DNA from: Rhodopirellula sp. SM50
GTDB taxonomy: Bacteria > Planctomycetota > Planctomycetia > Pirellulales > Pirellulaceae
Length of the DNA stretch: 64,000 nt
NCBI RefSeq assembly: GCF_002289565.1
Contig: NZ_NTFY01000081.1
Span: 1-64,000 of the forward strand
Direction of reading: 5' to 3'
Shown here: piece after piece, positions 26,610-35,794 of the stretch
How the letters are laid out: each line of letters begins with the position of its first letter
Position numbering within the stretch: the stretch's first letter is position 1
Made by a program: the position numbers and the translations under genes
The notes under the pieces: model-generated
What the model saw: only the letters and a program-made list of their open reading frames with translations
The model's database searches: none
What the model was told of the DNA's origin: nothing

Positions 26610-27881
26610 ATGCCTATGTCCACTTCTACCCCATCCTCGGCGGACCCATCCTCCCAGAGCGAGATCACGACGCATCCGCTGCCGTGCGGAATGACGGTTC
26701 TGGTTCAACCGATGCCTTGGCTACGAACCGCGGCCTTCACCCTCTCGCTGCGCAGCGGCATTCAGACCGAGCCGGATAACCGAGCCGGTCTGGCGTCGAT
26801 GGTCTGCGAGATGGTCCAGCGCGGAGCCGGCAGCTTCAGCAGCCGTGACCTGGTCGCGATGCAGGACAATCTGGGCATGGATCGCAACAGCGGTGTCTCG
26901 ACGGCCACGTCATCGTTTGGTGCCGCGATGCCGTCCGAATCGTTCGGCGAAGCGTTGAACCTGTACGCGGACATCGTGCGGCGGCCGCACCTGCCGGCGG
27001 ATCAAATCGAAGATGCCCGGATGATGATGATCCAGGAGCTGCGCGCGATCGAAGACGAGCCGACACAGCGGGTGATGAAGCGTGTCCGCGAGCTGCACTA
27101 TGGCTCTCGACTGGGACGCGGCAACCAGGGAACGATGGAGTCGTTGGCCGCGATCAATAGCGATGACATTCGACAGTTTTATCAAGCCAACTATCACGCC
27201 GGTGGTGCAATCCTGACCGTTGCGGGGCGCGTCGAAGCCGACACGGTGGTGCAGCTCGCCCAGGAAGCGTTCGGAGACTGGCGAACGGAGGACGTTGACG
27301 ACGCCCCGTTGCCCAGCGGCGCGCCGGTGTATGAACACATCCAAGCGGCCAGCAGCCAAACCCACATCGCGTTCGCTTTCCCGAGCATCCCTTACGGTCA
27401 CCCGGACTATTTCGCCATGCGTGCGGGCATCGGCATCCTGAGCGACGGGATGAGCAGCCGGCTGTTCGATCGCGTCCGCGAAAAGCGCGGGCTGTGTTAC
27501 ACCGTCTCGGCGAGTTGTCATTCGCTGATCAATGCCGGCGGTGTGTTTGGCTACGCCGGAACCACGCCCGCCCGCGCCCAAGAAACATTGGATGTCACGC
27601 TGGGAGAGATCCGGAATCTGCCCAGCGACTTGGAACAAAGCGAGCTGGACCGTTGGAAGGTTCGCATCGAAAGCGGGCTGATCATGGAACAGGAATCCAG
27701 TGCCTCGCGGGCCAGTTCCCTGGCCAGCGATTTCTATCAGATCGGCAGGGCGATGCCGACCGCCGAACTGAGTGGGATCATCGAAGCGTTGACGCTCGAT
27801 GATGTGAAGGGCTATTGGGAAAAACACCCGCCGTCGGACTATCGAATCGTCACCCTCGGACCCGAGAAGCTCAACGTTTAA
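26610..27881 (+). CDS. M16 family peptidase-like subunit without HxxEH (R/Y subunit)
   Basis: The 423-aa protein has two M16 half-domains. The zinc motif is lost: the region aligned with HFLEHMMFKGT reads GLASMVCEMVQRGAG. The C-terminal half keeps the substrate-binding Arg/Tyr region in LFDRVREKRGLCYTVSA. In heterodimeric bacterial M16B enzymes one subunit carries zinc and the other the R/Y pair, so this should be the partner of the next gene. The start is ATG 26610, with ATG 26616 as the alternative. It probably acts in peptide turnover; the location is not clear because no signal peptide is seen. Confidence 0.88.
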   Translation: MPMSTSTPSSADPSSQSEITTHPLPCGMTVLVQPMPWLRTAAFTLSLRSGIQTEPDNRAGLASMVCEMVQRGAGSFSSRDLVAMQDNLGMDRNSGVSTATSSFGAAMPSESFGEALNLYADIVRRPHLPADQIEDARMMMIQELRAIEDEPTQRVMKRVRELHYGSRLGRGNQGTMESLAAINSDDIRQFYQANYHAGGAILTVAGRVEADTVVQLAQEAFGDWRTEDVDDAPLPSGAPVYEHIQAASSQTHIAFAFPSIPYGHPDYFAMRAGIGILSDGMSSRLFDRVREKRGLCYTVSASCHSLINAGGVFGYAGTTPARAQETLDVTLGEIRNLPSDLEQSELDRWKVRIESGLIMEQESSASRASSLASDFYQIGRAMPTAELSGIIEALTLDDVKGYWEKHPPSDYRIVTLGPEKLNV

Positions 27882-28000
27882 CCCGCTGCGACGCTTTCGC
27901 TTTGCGCGCCGGGTTGAAAGGCCGATCGCCCGTCGGCCCACGACAGAAGGCTGGTCCGTCCCCAAACACCACCGAACGACACTCCTCGTCTGAATTCCAA

Positions 28001-29233
28001 ATGCCTAAGTTCCAGCAAGCCACCCTCGCCAACGGCCTGCGCATCGTCGCCGAGACGGATCCGCGCAATTACTCGATGTCCTTGGGGTACTTCGTTCAGG
28101 CCGGATCGCGCAACGAACTCGACCCGCAATCCGGGCTCAGCCACTTTCTTGAACACATGATGTTCAAGGGGACGCAGCGACGGAGTGCCGAAGACGTCAA
28201 CCGCGAACTCGACGAACTCGGTGGCCAATCCAACGCCTACACGTCCGAAGAACAAACGGTCTACTACGCGACCGTGCTGCCCAAGTTCCAGGACCGAATC
28301 GTCGACTTGTTGACCGACATGATGTCGCCGATTCTCGACGGAGACGAATTCGAGACCGAACGCAACGTCATCTTGGAAGAGATCGCCAAGTACGAAGACC
28401 AGCCTCCGTTCGGCGGATTCGAACGCGCGATGGAAATCTACTTTTCACCGCGCGGGCTGGGACGACGGGTGCTCGGCACCAGCGAATCGATCGAAGCGAT
28501 GACGGCCGAACGGATGCGAGACTATTTCAACCAACGCTATCGCCCCGAGAACATCGTGCTGGCCGCCTCGGGCAACGTCGACTTTGACGCGTTGGTCGCC
28601 GAGATCGACCAACGCACGGCATCGTGGGCCGACCGGGTGGCCACCGAAACGCTCCCCGCCGATGACGCCGATTCGATTCCCGAGGGGATCGAGTTGTCAA
28701 ACCGAGTCGCCACACCCGACGCGGTGCAAGCCTACTGCATCCAGATCGGCAACGGCCCCTCCTCGGCCAGCAGCCAGCGGCACGCGGCGCGATTGCTGGC
28801 GTCCATCCTGGGCGACGAAGGCGGCAGCCGGTTCTTCTGGGATCTGATCGACACCGGGCGTGCCGAAGTGGCGACGTGTTGGCCACAGGAATTCAGTGAT
28901 CGCGGAGCCTGGTTCAATTACCTGGTCTGCGTGCCCGACGATCTGGAGAGCAACCAGCGCTTCATGCGTGAAATCATCCACAACGTCGTCGAGAAAGGCG
29001 TCACCAAAGAAGAGCTTGAGCAAGCGATCAACAAGACAGCGGCCGGCTACATCATGCAGAGTGAACGACCGAGCAATCGTTTGTTTAGCATCGGAAGCCG
29101 CTGGTTGATCCACAACGAGTACGTTGATCTGGATCAATCCCTGACCAACATTCGGTCGGTCGATCAAGCGGCGATCGCCGAGGTCGCCGAAACCTATTTG
29201 TCCGAAGAACCGACGGAAATCTTGGCCTGTTGA
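28001..29233 (+). CDS. M16 family zinc peptidase, catalytic subunit
   Basis: The 410-aa protein has the inverted zinc motif HFLEH (H48, E51, H52) and a distal Glu near 126-127 (ERNVILEEIAKYED). It resembles the processing-peptidase beta-like half of a bacterial M16B heterodimer. ATG 28001 (MPKFQQATLANGL) is chosen; the open frame from 27815 overlaps the partner gene and its first 62 residues look non-conserved. It lies 119 bp after the R/Y subunit and converges with the histidine kinase gene 9 bp away. Confidence 0.92.
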   Translation: MPKFQQATLANGLRIVAETDPRNYSMSLGYFVQAGSRNELDPQSGLSHFLEHMMFKGTQRRSAEDVNRELDELGGQSNAYTSEEQTVYYATVLPKFQDRIVDLLTDMMSPILDGDEFETERNVILEEIAKYEDQPPFGGFERAMEIYFSPRGLGRRVLGTSESIEAMTAERMRDYFNQRYRPENIVLAASGNVDFDALVAEIDQRTASWADRVATETLPADDADSIPEGIELSNRVATPDAVQAYCIQIGNGPSSASSQRHAARLLASILGDEGGSRFFWDLIDTGRAEVATCWPQEFSDRGAWFNYLVCVPDDLESNQRFMREIIHNVVEKGVTKEELEQAINKTAAGYIMQSERPSNRLFSIGSRWLIHNEYVDLDQSLTNIRSVDQAAIAEVAETYLSEEPTEILAC

Positions 29234-29242
29234 ATCAGATTG

Positions 29243-32200
29243 TCATCGATTCGGTGAGGATTTGGAAAGGAACTGACGGATTTTTCGGATCAGTTGATCG
29301 GCATCGATCGGCTTGCTGAGGTAATCGTCGCATCCACTATCGACGCAACGTTTCATGTCACCGTGCATCGCGTCGGCGGTCAGCGCGATGATGGGGTTGG
29401 TAAACCCTCTCGCTCGCAAACGGCCGGCGGTCTCGTAGCCATCCAAGTTCGGCATCTGCATGTCGAGCAACACGATATCGAACGCCTCTCCATTGGATTG
29501 GGCGTTCGCAACCGCTTCCAGCGCCTTCAATCCGTCATTGGCTTCGGTGATTCGAGCGCCGGACTTTTGCAGGATGTGCTTGCTAAGCAAACGGATATCG
29601 CGGCGGTCATCGACCAGCAGCACATGACAATCCAAGGCGATCGGCGGTTCGTTGTGTTGTTCGCTGCGTTGTTCGTTGTGTTGTTCGGCAGGATCGGTTT
29701 GAGCAGCATCGGGGTCGGCCATCCCCATCGATACTCCAGCCAAGTCGCCGGCGGCGATTTGCAGTGTCACGGTGCTTCCCCGTCCGAGTTCGCTTTCGAC
29801 CGAGATTGCACCGCCGAGCATGTTGGCCAATCGCTGGCTGATGACCAAGCCCAGTCCTGTCCCGCCAAATTCTCGCGAAACGTGGGCGTTCCCTTGAAAG
29901 AACGGTTGGAAGAGTTGTCGCTGTTTTTCCGCCGAAATCCCGATACCGGTGTCGATGACCTGGAACCGTAGCATCGGTTCGCTGCCGCCGCCGAGCAACT
30001 CCACAACCAGGGACACGCTGCCTTGTTTGGTGAACTTGACCGCGTTACCGAGCAGGTTGATCAAGATCTGTTTGAGTCGTTTCGGGTCACTTTCGATTTG
30101 GCTTGGGATTTCGCCGCGGTATTGAACGGTAAACGTCAAATGGTTTTCGCGGGCACGGATCTCCATGATCGATCGGACGTCCTGGATCAACTTGTGCGGC
30201 GAAAAGTACTCCGGCAGGACTTCCAGCTTTCCGGCTTCAATCTTGGAGAGGTCCAGGATGTCGTTGATGATGTCGAGCAGAAAATCGCCATTGCGGCGGA
30301 TGGTCCGCAAATGCTGGTGGGCCACGTCATCGTGAACGTGTTCCTCCAGGAGCTCGGCATAGCCCAAAATGGCCGTCATCGGGGTGCGGATTTCATGGCT
30401 CATGTTGGCGATGAATTCGCTCTTTGAGGTACTGGCGGCCTGGGCCAATTGCCTCGCTTTCTTGAGCGAACGTTCGAATTTTCGTTGTTCGGTGATGTCC
30501 TGTGTCAGGCCGGTCACAAACCCCGAGGCTTCGTTTTCACGTTTTTTGAATCGTCCCCGTTCGCGAAGCCAGCGAACGGTTCGATCCGCTCTGACGATAC
30601 GAAATTCCGCTTCGTAGATGCCTTCGGTCTCGATGGCTTGTTTCCACGCCTGCTCGACCCCCTCACGGTCGTTGCGATGCACAAGGATGAATCGATCTTC
30701 GATCGGGCCCACAGTTTCGACGGGTTCAAAACCGAGAATCTGATTGAGGTTGGCATCACGGGTGTGTTTATCGCTGGACAAATCCGCTCGCCAACGCCCC
30801 ATGCCGGCGGCATTGAGTGCATCGCGAAGACTCTCTTCACTTTCGCGCAGCTCGGCTTGGGCTCTGGGACGATCGATTGCGATGCCGGCGAATCGCGCGT
30901 TGGCTTCGAGCAATTCCAATTCGTGCTGCGTCGGCTCTCTTGATTCCTTGAAGTAAATCGCAAACGTCCCAAGCAAGGATCGATTGGCGGCAAAGATCGG
31001 TTCAGACCAACACGATTTCAAATCGTATCGTTGTGCGAGTTCCTTGTACCGCGCCCAGCGAGGGTCGTGGTCGATCTCCGACACGATGTTGCGTTGTTGC
31101 TGATAGGCCGCGGTGCCACACGAGCCGACGTTGGGCCCGATTTCGATTCCGTCGACGGCAGCGTTGTAACTGTCGGGCAAGTGGGGAGCCGCTCCATGGC
31201 AAAGTCTTTTTCCGTCCTCGTCGAGCAGCAGTACGGATCCGAGCGAACCGGGGATTTGTGATTCCATCGATTTGACCAGTTCGGTCAAGATCTTTCCGAC
31301 GGGCTGCTCGTTGGCGATCATCTCCAGAATGCCGGCTTGTCCCGCCCGGAAATTTTCGGCCTGCTTGCGTTCATGAACGTCAATGACCGCGCCGACGTAG
31401 CCTTCAAACTCCGCGTCTTCGTTGAATCGCGGTCGCGCGGCATCGATCGCCCAGCGGTACTTCCCGTCAGCTCGTCGCAATCGATAATCGAACGAAAAGG
31501 CTTCCTGGCGTTGATTTGCCTGTTGCAGGATGCGGGTAATCCGCTCGCGGTCCTCGGGGTGAACCGCATTGATCCGGCCGAAGCCCAGCCCTTCTTGTTC
31601 GCTCTGGCCGGTGAACTCATACCAGCCGCGAGACAAGAAGGTACACGAGCCGTCGCGTTCGGTGATCCACAACATCGTCGGTGCGTTGTCAGCCATCGCG
31701 CGGAACTGATCGGCGCGTTCCCGCATTGCCACTTCGGCGCGTTTCCGATCGGTGATGTCCACGACGACGCCGACCAATCGCAGCGTTTTGCCGGACGCAT
31801 CGACCACCGCATGGCCACGCTCTTCGATCCAGATGACCCGCCCGTTGTCCGCACGGATGGCGCGGAATTGCAGCTGGAATTCTCCGCCTCGGGCGATGGC
31901 GGATTGGACGATTGAATCGACGCGCTCGCGGTCGTCCGGATGGACAAGTTCGAACCCCGACCGACTGTCTTTGGGAATCGAATCAGGTTGCAAGCCGAAG
32001 ATGTCGACCACGTTCTCAGAAAAGTGGACGACGTCGGCATTCGGGTCCCATTGCCAGGCCACCATTCGTGCGGCCGTCAGCGCCAGTCGAAGCCGTCGCT
32101 CGCTTTCCTGGAGCGCTTCTGCGGTCTCGCGACGCAGGCGGGTGATCCGGACATGAGCCCTGACCCGCGCGACCAATTCGCGGGCACTGAACGGTTTGAA

Positions 32201-34438
32201 AAGGTAATCATCGGCGCCGGCTTCCATTCCATCGACCCGACTCTCCTCACCAGCTCGGGCCGACAACATAATGATCGGGATGTCGCGGGTCCGCTGATGC
32301 TCTCGCAGTCGCTCCAGTAGCCCGTAGCCGTCCAATCGCGGCATCATGACGTCGGTCAAAACCAAGTCGAAATGCTCAGCCTGTGCCCGTTCCCACGCCG
32401 CTTGCCCATCGGCGACCACCGTGACCGAATAGTCTTCGCTCAACAACCGCCTGATGTATTGACGCATGTCTGCGTTGTCGTCGGCAACCAGGATCCGCGA
32501 ACGTGGGTGATCGCGAGTTTCCGCCATCTCGCCGGCGATCGCTCCGGCCAGCGACGCGGGCTGCGGTTGCAGAGCTGGCGGGTCCGGAAAGTCCTCTTCA
32601 CCCACGGGGTCATCGGTGAGCCAGCGCAGCGCTTCTTCGACGTAGGGCGTCGATCCCGTCCCCGTCGGAACGGCGTCATTGCCGTCGCCCATCCACTCGC
32701 CCATCTGCTCACCTGCCTGCTCGCCCGAACCATCGTCGCGACGGATCGGGATGCTCACGGTAAACGTGGTGCCTTGTCCCAATGTACTTTCGGCCGTGAT
32801 CGTGCCCTGGTGCAACTTGACCAATTCCTGCACCAGCGCCAGACCGATCCCGCTACCTTCATGCGTGCGTCCGCGGGCGTTTTCGATGCGGTGAAACCGT
32901 TCGAACAGTCGGGGAATCTGGTCTTGGGGAACGCCTGTCCCGGTGTCTCGAACGGTCAGTCGAACTTGGTCATCGACCTCTCGCTGGGTGACGACAATTT
33001 CACCGTCGAAGGTAAACTTGAAGGCATTGGAGAGCAGGTTCAAGACAATTTTTTCCCACATGTCGCGGTCGACGTGGACCCGCTTGGACAGGTCATCCAC
33101 ATCGACCCGCAAACGCAAGCCCACTCGTTCAATGGCCGATCGAAACACGCTCACCAATTCCCTCGTGAACGCCGCCAAATCGGTCGCCTGGAACTGGGCT
33201 TTGACACGGCCGGCTTCGATCCGCGAGAAATCGAGCAACGAGTTGACCAGGCGCAGCAATCGCAATCCGTTTCGATGGATCACCTCCAGTTGCTCCGTCT
33301 CGGCAGACGATCGGTCTGTGCCGCTGCGGGACAACAAATCTTCCACCGGTCCAAGCATCAGCGTCAGCGGTGTGCGGAACTCATGGCTCACATTGGAAAA
33401 GAAAACCGTCTTGGAGCGATCCAACTCGGCCAACGCCTCGGCACGGCGTCGCTCCGCTTCATATGCCTCGGCATTGGCCACCGCAGCGGCTAATTGTCCG
33501 GCCAACAGATCGAAAAAGCCACGATAACTGTCGTCGAGTTCCAGCCGCGGGCTCGCACCGGCAATCAAGAATCCTGCGAGCAGGTTTTGGCCGGGCTTGG
33601 CAAGCGGGACGACCATGGCGTTCTGAGGCGGTTCCGGCCAAATCCCGACCTCCAAGGGACCGACCCGTGAGGACAAATCATTTAACTCAATCGCCTGCTC
33701 GTGATCGATGACCTCCCGCAGCGGCCAGATGCTGTCGTCTTTGCCAACGTCGATGACCGCCGGGCAGGCGAGGTGCTCGGTCGCCAAACCGCTCAACCCC
33801 GCCAGCCGTGCCTTAGACGTCTTTTGATCGAACAGGTAGATCAACGCAAAGGGAAGGTCTTGGGGATTGCCCGCAAGAATTTCTGCGGCGGTACGACAAG
33901 CCTCATCGATCGACCTGGCTTCGTCCATCGTACGGGCGGCAAGCTCGCGCAGAGTCGCCAGACGCCGCTCGCCAATGGTGCGTTTGGTGTCCTCGGTCAC
34001 GACACAGAGCATGCCACCGGTGCGTTCGCCTGCGCCGTCGAACGGCAGTGGACTATAGGAGAACGTGTGATAAGTCTCTTCCGGAAACCCCTTCCGCTCC
34101 AGGAACAGCAACATGCTTTCGTCCCAGGTTGCTTGCCCCGTTTTCAGAACGGATTCCGCCAGCGGTCCGATGTCATCCCAAATTTCGGACCAGACTTCAC
34201 TGGCAGGTCGGCCGAGCGCCCAGGGGTGCTTGGGACCAAGCGTCATCTCCGAATAGGCGTCATTGTAAAAGAACGTGAATTCCGGTCCCCATCCCACCCA
34301 CATCGCATAGCGTGAGCCGAGCATGATTTGGATGGCCGTTTTCAGACCCATTGGCCAATCTTCCATCGGGCCAACCGGAGTGCTCGACCAATCAAATTCC
34401 CGCGTACGACGGGCCATCTCGCTATCGAATTTGGTCAC
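29243..34438 (-). CDS. Giant hybrid sensor histidine kinase with two kinase cores and two receivers
   Basis: The protein is about 1731 aa from GTG 34438 (SD AGAGGG six nt upstream); the frame is open to 34684 but the extra N-terminus is not conserved-looking. Order: PAS-like N-domain (REFDWSSTPVGP), GAF (about 165-320), HisKA with H352 in FFSNVSHEFRTPL, HATPase, receiver 1 (phospho-Asp about 696, VLTDVMMPRLDGYG), two PAS, GAF (about 1060-1220), PAS, HisKA 2 with H1348 (MSHEIRTPMTAILGY), HATPase 2, receiver 2 (Asp about 1659, LLDMQMPNLDGYET). No transmembrane segment is evident, so it is probably a cytoplasmic sensor. No cognate output regulator is adjacent. A linker near the C-terminus is a QHNEQRSEQHNE repeat. 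Confidence 0.92.
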   Translation of the reverse strand: MTKFDSEMARRTREFDWSSTPVGPMEDWPMGLKTAIQIMLGSRYAMWVGWGPEFTFFYNDAYSEMTLGPKHPWALGRPASEVWSEIWDDIGPLAESVLKTGQATWDESMLLFLERKGFPEETYHTFSYSPLPFDGAGERTGGMLCVVTEDTKRTIGERRLATLRELAARTMDEARSIDEACRTAAEILAGNPQDLPFALIYLFDQKTSKARLAGLSGLATEHLACPAVIDVGKDDSIWPLREVIDHEQAIELNDLSSRVGPLEVGIWPEPPQNAMVVPLAKPGQNLLAGFLIAGASPRLELDDSYRGFFDLLAGQLAAAVANAEAYEAERRRAEALAELDRSKTVFFSNVSHEFRTPLTLMLGPVEDLLSRSGTDRSSAETEQLEVIHRNGLRLLRLVNSLLDFSRIEAGRVKAQFQATDLAAFTRELVSVFRSAIERVGLRLRVDVDDLSKRVHVDRDMWEKIVLNLLSNAFKFTFDGEIVVTQREVDDQVRLTVRDTGTGVPQDQIPRLFERFHRIENARGRTHEGSGIGLALVQELVKLHQGTITAESTLGQGTTFTVSIPIRRDDGSGEQAGEQMGEWMGDGNDAVPTGTGSTPYVEEALRWLTDDPVGEEDFPDPPALQPQPASLAGAIAGEMAETRDHPRSRILVADDNADMRQYIRRLLSEDYSVTVVADGQAAWERAQAEHFDLVLTDVMMPRLDGYGLLERLREHQRTRDIPIIMLSARAGEESRVDGMEAGADDYLFKPFSARELVARVRAHVRITRLRRETAEALQESERRLRLALTAARMVAWQWDPNADVVHFSENVVDIFGLQPDSIPKDSRSGFELVHPDDRERVDSIVQSAIARGGEFQLQFRAIRADNGRVIWIEERGHAVVDASGKTLRLVGVVVDITDRKRAEVAMRERADQFRAMADNAPTMLWITERDGSCTFLSRGWYEFTGQSEQEGLGFGRINAVHPEDRERITRILQQANQRQEAFSFDYRLRRADGKYRWAIDAARPRFNEDAEFEGYVGAVIDVHERKQAENFRAGQAGILEMIANEQPVGKILTELVKSMESQIPGSLGSVLLLDEDGKRLCHGAAPHLPDSYNAAVDGIEIGPNVGSCGTAAYQQQRNIVSEIDHDPRWARYKELAQRYDLKSCWSEPIFAANRSLLGTFAIYFKESREPTQHELELLEANARFAGIAIDRPRAQAELRESEESLRDALNAAGMGRWRADLSSDKHTRDANLNQILGFEPVETVGPIEDRFILVHRNDREGVEQAWKQAIETEGIYEAEFRIVRADRTVRWLRERGRFKKRENEASGFVTGLTQDITEQRKFERSLKKARQLAQAASTSKSEFIANMSHEIRTPMTAILGYAELLEEHVHDDVAHQHLRTIRRNGDFLLDIINDILDLSKIEAGKLEVLPEYFSPHKLIQDVRSIMEIRARENHLTFTVQYRGEIPSQIESDPKRLKQILINLLGNAVKFTKQGSVSLVVELLGGGSEPMLRFQVIDTGIGISAEKQRQLFQPFFQGNAHVSREFGGTGLGLVISQRLANMLGGAISVESELGRGSTVTLQIAAGDLAGVSMGMADPDAAQTDPAEQHNEQRSEQHNEPPIALDCHVLLVDDRRDIRLLSKHILQKSGARITEANDGLKALEAVANAQSNGEAFDIVLLDMQMPNLDGYETAGRLRARGFTNPIIALTADAMHGDMKRCVDSGCDDYLSKPIDADQLIRKIRQFLSKSSPNR

Positions 34439-35100
34439 AAATGCCCTCTGCGTCGTGTGATTGGTTGGAAAGTCTGCAAGCTGGCCGTCACTGCCTCGGG
34501 CCTTACCAGCGTGATCGGGCTGCCCAAGACGATGGACCATCAATCCAAACGACCTGTCCCGGTCGATTTGACCTGTTTCAATCGCTGGCGCAGCCCAGTG
34601 GTTGGCAGGTTGCGCGACAGCGGTTGCCCCGTTACGCCACCGGGCTCGCTCGCAGCCACGGTCGGTCGCTCGTTCCAAATCCATGGAATGCGACGAGCGG
34701 AAAAGGGGTCAGGTACCAAAAACCAAATGGCCCCAAGGGTGCTTCGCATTTTTGGTACCTGACCCCTTTTCCGCGGCACCCTCAGTTTAAAGGTTGCCCC
34801 ACCGCCAGGTCGTCATCGAGACTTAGGATAACCATTTTCGCGATAGCGAATACGTCAGGACCTTGGACGGCCAAGCCTTGGTTTCCGAACGCCCATGGGT
34901 CCACAATGTCAGCTCGGCGAGATCTGCTGGAAGGATTCCGACACTCGATCATGAGGATCGCTAAGAATAAGCGTCGTTCGTCCAAATGTGAAGAAGTAGG
35001 CAGCGTCGGTTCGCGACGATGCCGAGGTGGCGTCGCTACCGGGGGACACCCGGCCGAATGCGATCGCACGCAAACGGCCAGGCGGCCAGATCTCGTGCCG
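34439..35100. other. Intergenic region without a supported gene, carrying a REP-like hairpin
   Basis: This is the upstream region of the histidine kinase gene and the 3' side of a small ORF. It carries the perfect inverted repeat at 34698-34773. The segment 34775-35070 has open frames on both strands (for example 34782-35069 minus) without recognisable motifs; it could be a decayed gene. Confidence 0.4.
34698..34773. repeat. Perfect 25-bp inverted repeat (GGGGTCAGGTACC hairpin), REP-like
   Basis: Arms 34698-34722 and 34749-34773 are exact reverse complements, each containing AAAAGGGGTCAGGTACC; the spacer is 26 nt. The GGGGTCAGGTACC core resembles palindromes that flank REP-associated Y1 transposases in other bacteria. 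No transposase is present here, so this is a stand-alone copy. Confidence 0.9.
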
Positions 35101-35310
35101 TTACCGACGACCGCTGTACCGGGAGTTGCTGGTCACGAACCGATCCAGATCCTTTTCCAGTTGGATCAGCTCTTCGTCGAGCCACGTGGCAAACTCCGCC
35201 CGCGAGACGTCTTCGACCAGCGCGGTGAACTGATCCCAATTCGTCGTGATCACCTGCTTGGCCGATTCGCTCTTCAAACTTGGCGTTTGTTTGTCGCTGG
35301 ATGTCGACAT
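35101..35310 (-). CDS. Small hypothetical protein (69 aa)
   Basis: I do not recognise the family. The protein is acidic/helical (TNWDQFTALVEDVSRAEFAT, then WLDEELIQLEKDLDRFVTSN) and has no signal or membrane segment. The main support is a strong ribosome binding site, CCGGAGGGTTTCGAT, directly before the ATG at 35310, and a sensible amino-acid composition unlike the Arg-rich shadow frames. It sits alone between the histidine kinase and hrpA. Confidence 0.6.
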   Translation of the reverse strand: MSTSSDKQTPSLKSESAKQVITTNWDQFTALVEDVSRAEFATWLDEELIQLEKDLDRFVTSNSRYSGRR

Positions 35311-35794
35311 ATCGAAACCCTCCGGTTGGGGGTGGTTGTGATGTGATCAAATCTGGAAACTGAATCTCAGTCCCACGTCGTCTCTGCCAGTTAGACGCGC
35401 CCACCAAGCTCGGGGTTCATCGTAATAACAAAGGTTCTTTGGGGAACGTTTCTTCAGTAGCAGCAAGCCGCATGCCTTTTTTCGGGCTTGCCACCCACTT
35501 CTTGGGTCCTGACCGTGGAATTCATCCTCTTTTCACACGAAAAACGACTCGAAAGTTTATTTTTAGCAATCTCGAATTGATTCCGATGCCACCAGCGGTG
35601 TGTCGTTCTGGCGACGGATTGTTTCAAAACTGCCACTTCTTCATGCAGCCGACGTCTCCGAATGCTCAAAGAGACCGCACCGCCATAGAATACTCCGTTA
35701 TCGTCCGATAACGGAGGGAGTTTCGACTTTAAATAATTTTTTGGCCGATTTAGCCCTCGGGTTGGCAGGGTCAACGAAGCGATAGCGGTCGCGG
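35311..35794. other. Intergenic region with an 11-bp perfect palindrome
   Basis: CTCCGTTATCG (35693-35703) and CGATAACGGAG (35706-35716) form a perfect inverted repeat with a 2-nt spacer. It lies 80 bp beyond the hrpA stop and may be a 3' structure or operator. The region also holds the leader of the 69-aa gene. No gene is supported. Confidence 0.45.

Noticed and set aside
27815-28000. Longer start for the second M16 peptidase
   Set aside because: It would overlap the first subunit, and the residues are Arg-rich and unrelated to the fold, whereas MPKFQQATLANGL is the normal family start.
34782-35069. Minus-strand ORF of 95 aa
   Set aside because: The N-terminal half is low-complexity and no motif is recognised. 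It may be a decayed gene but cannot be supported as a CDS.
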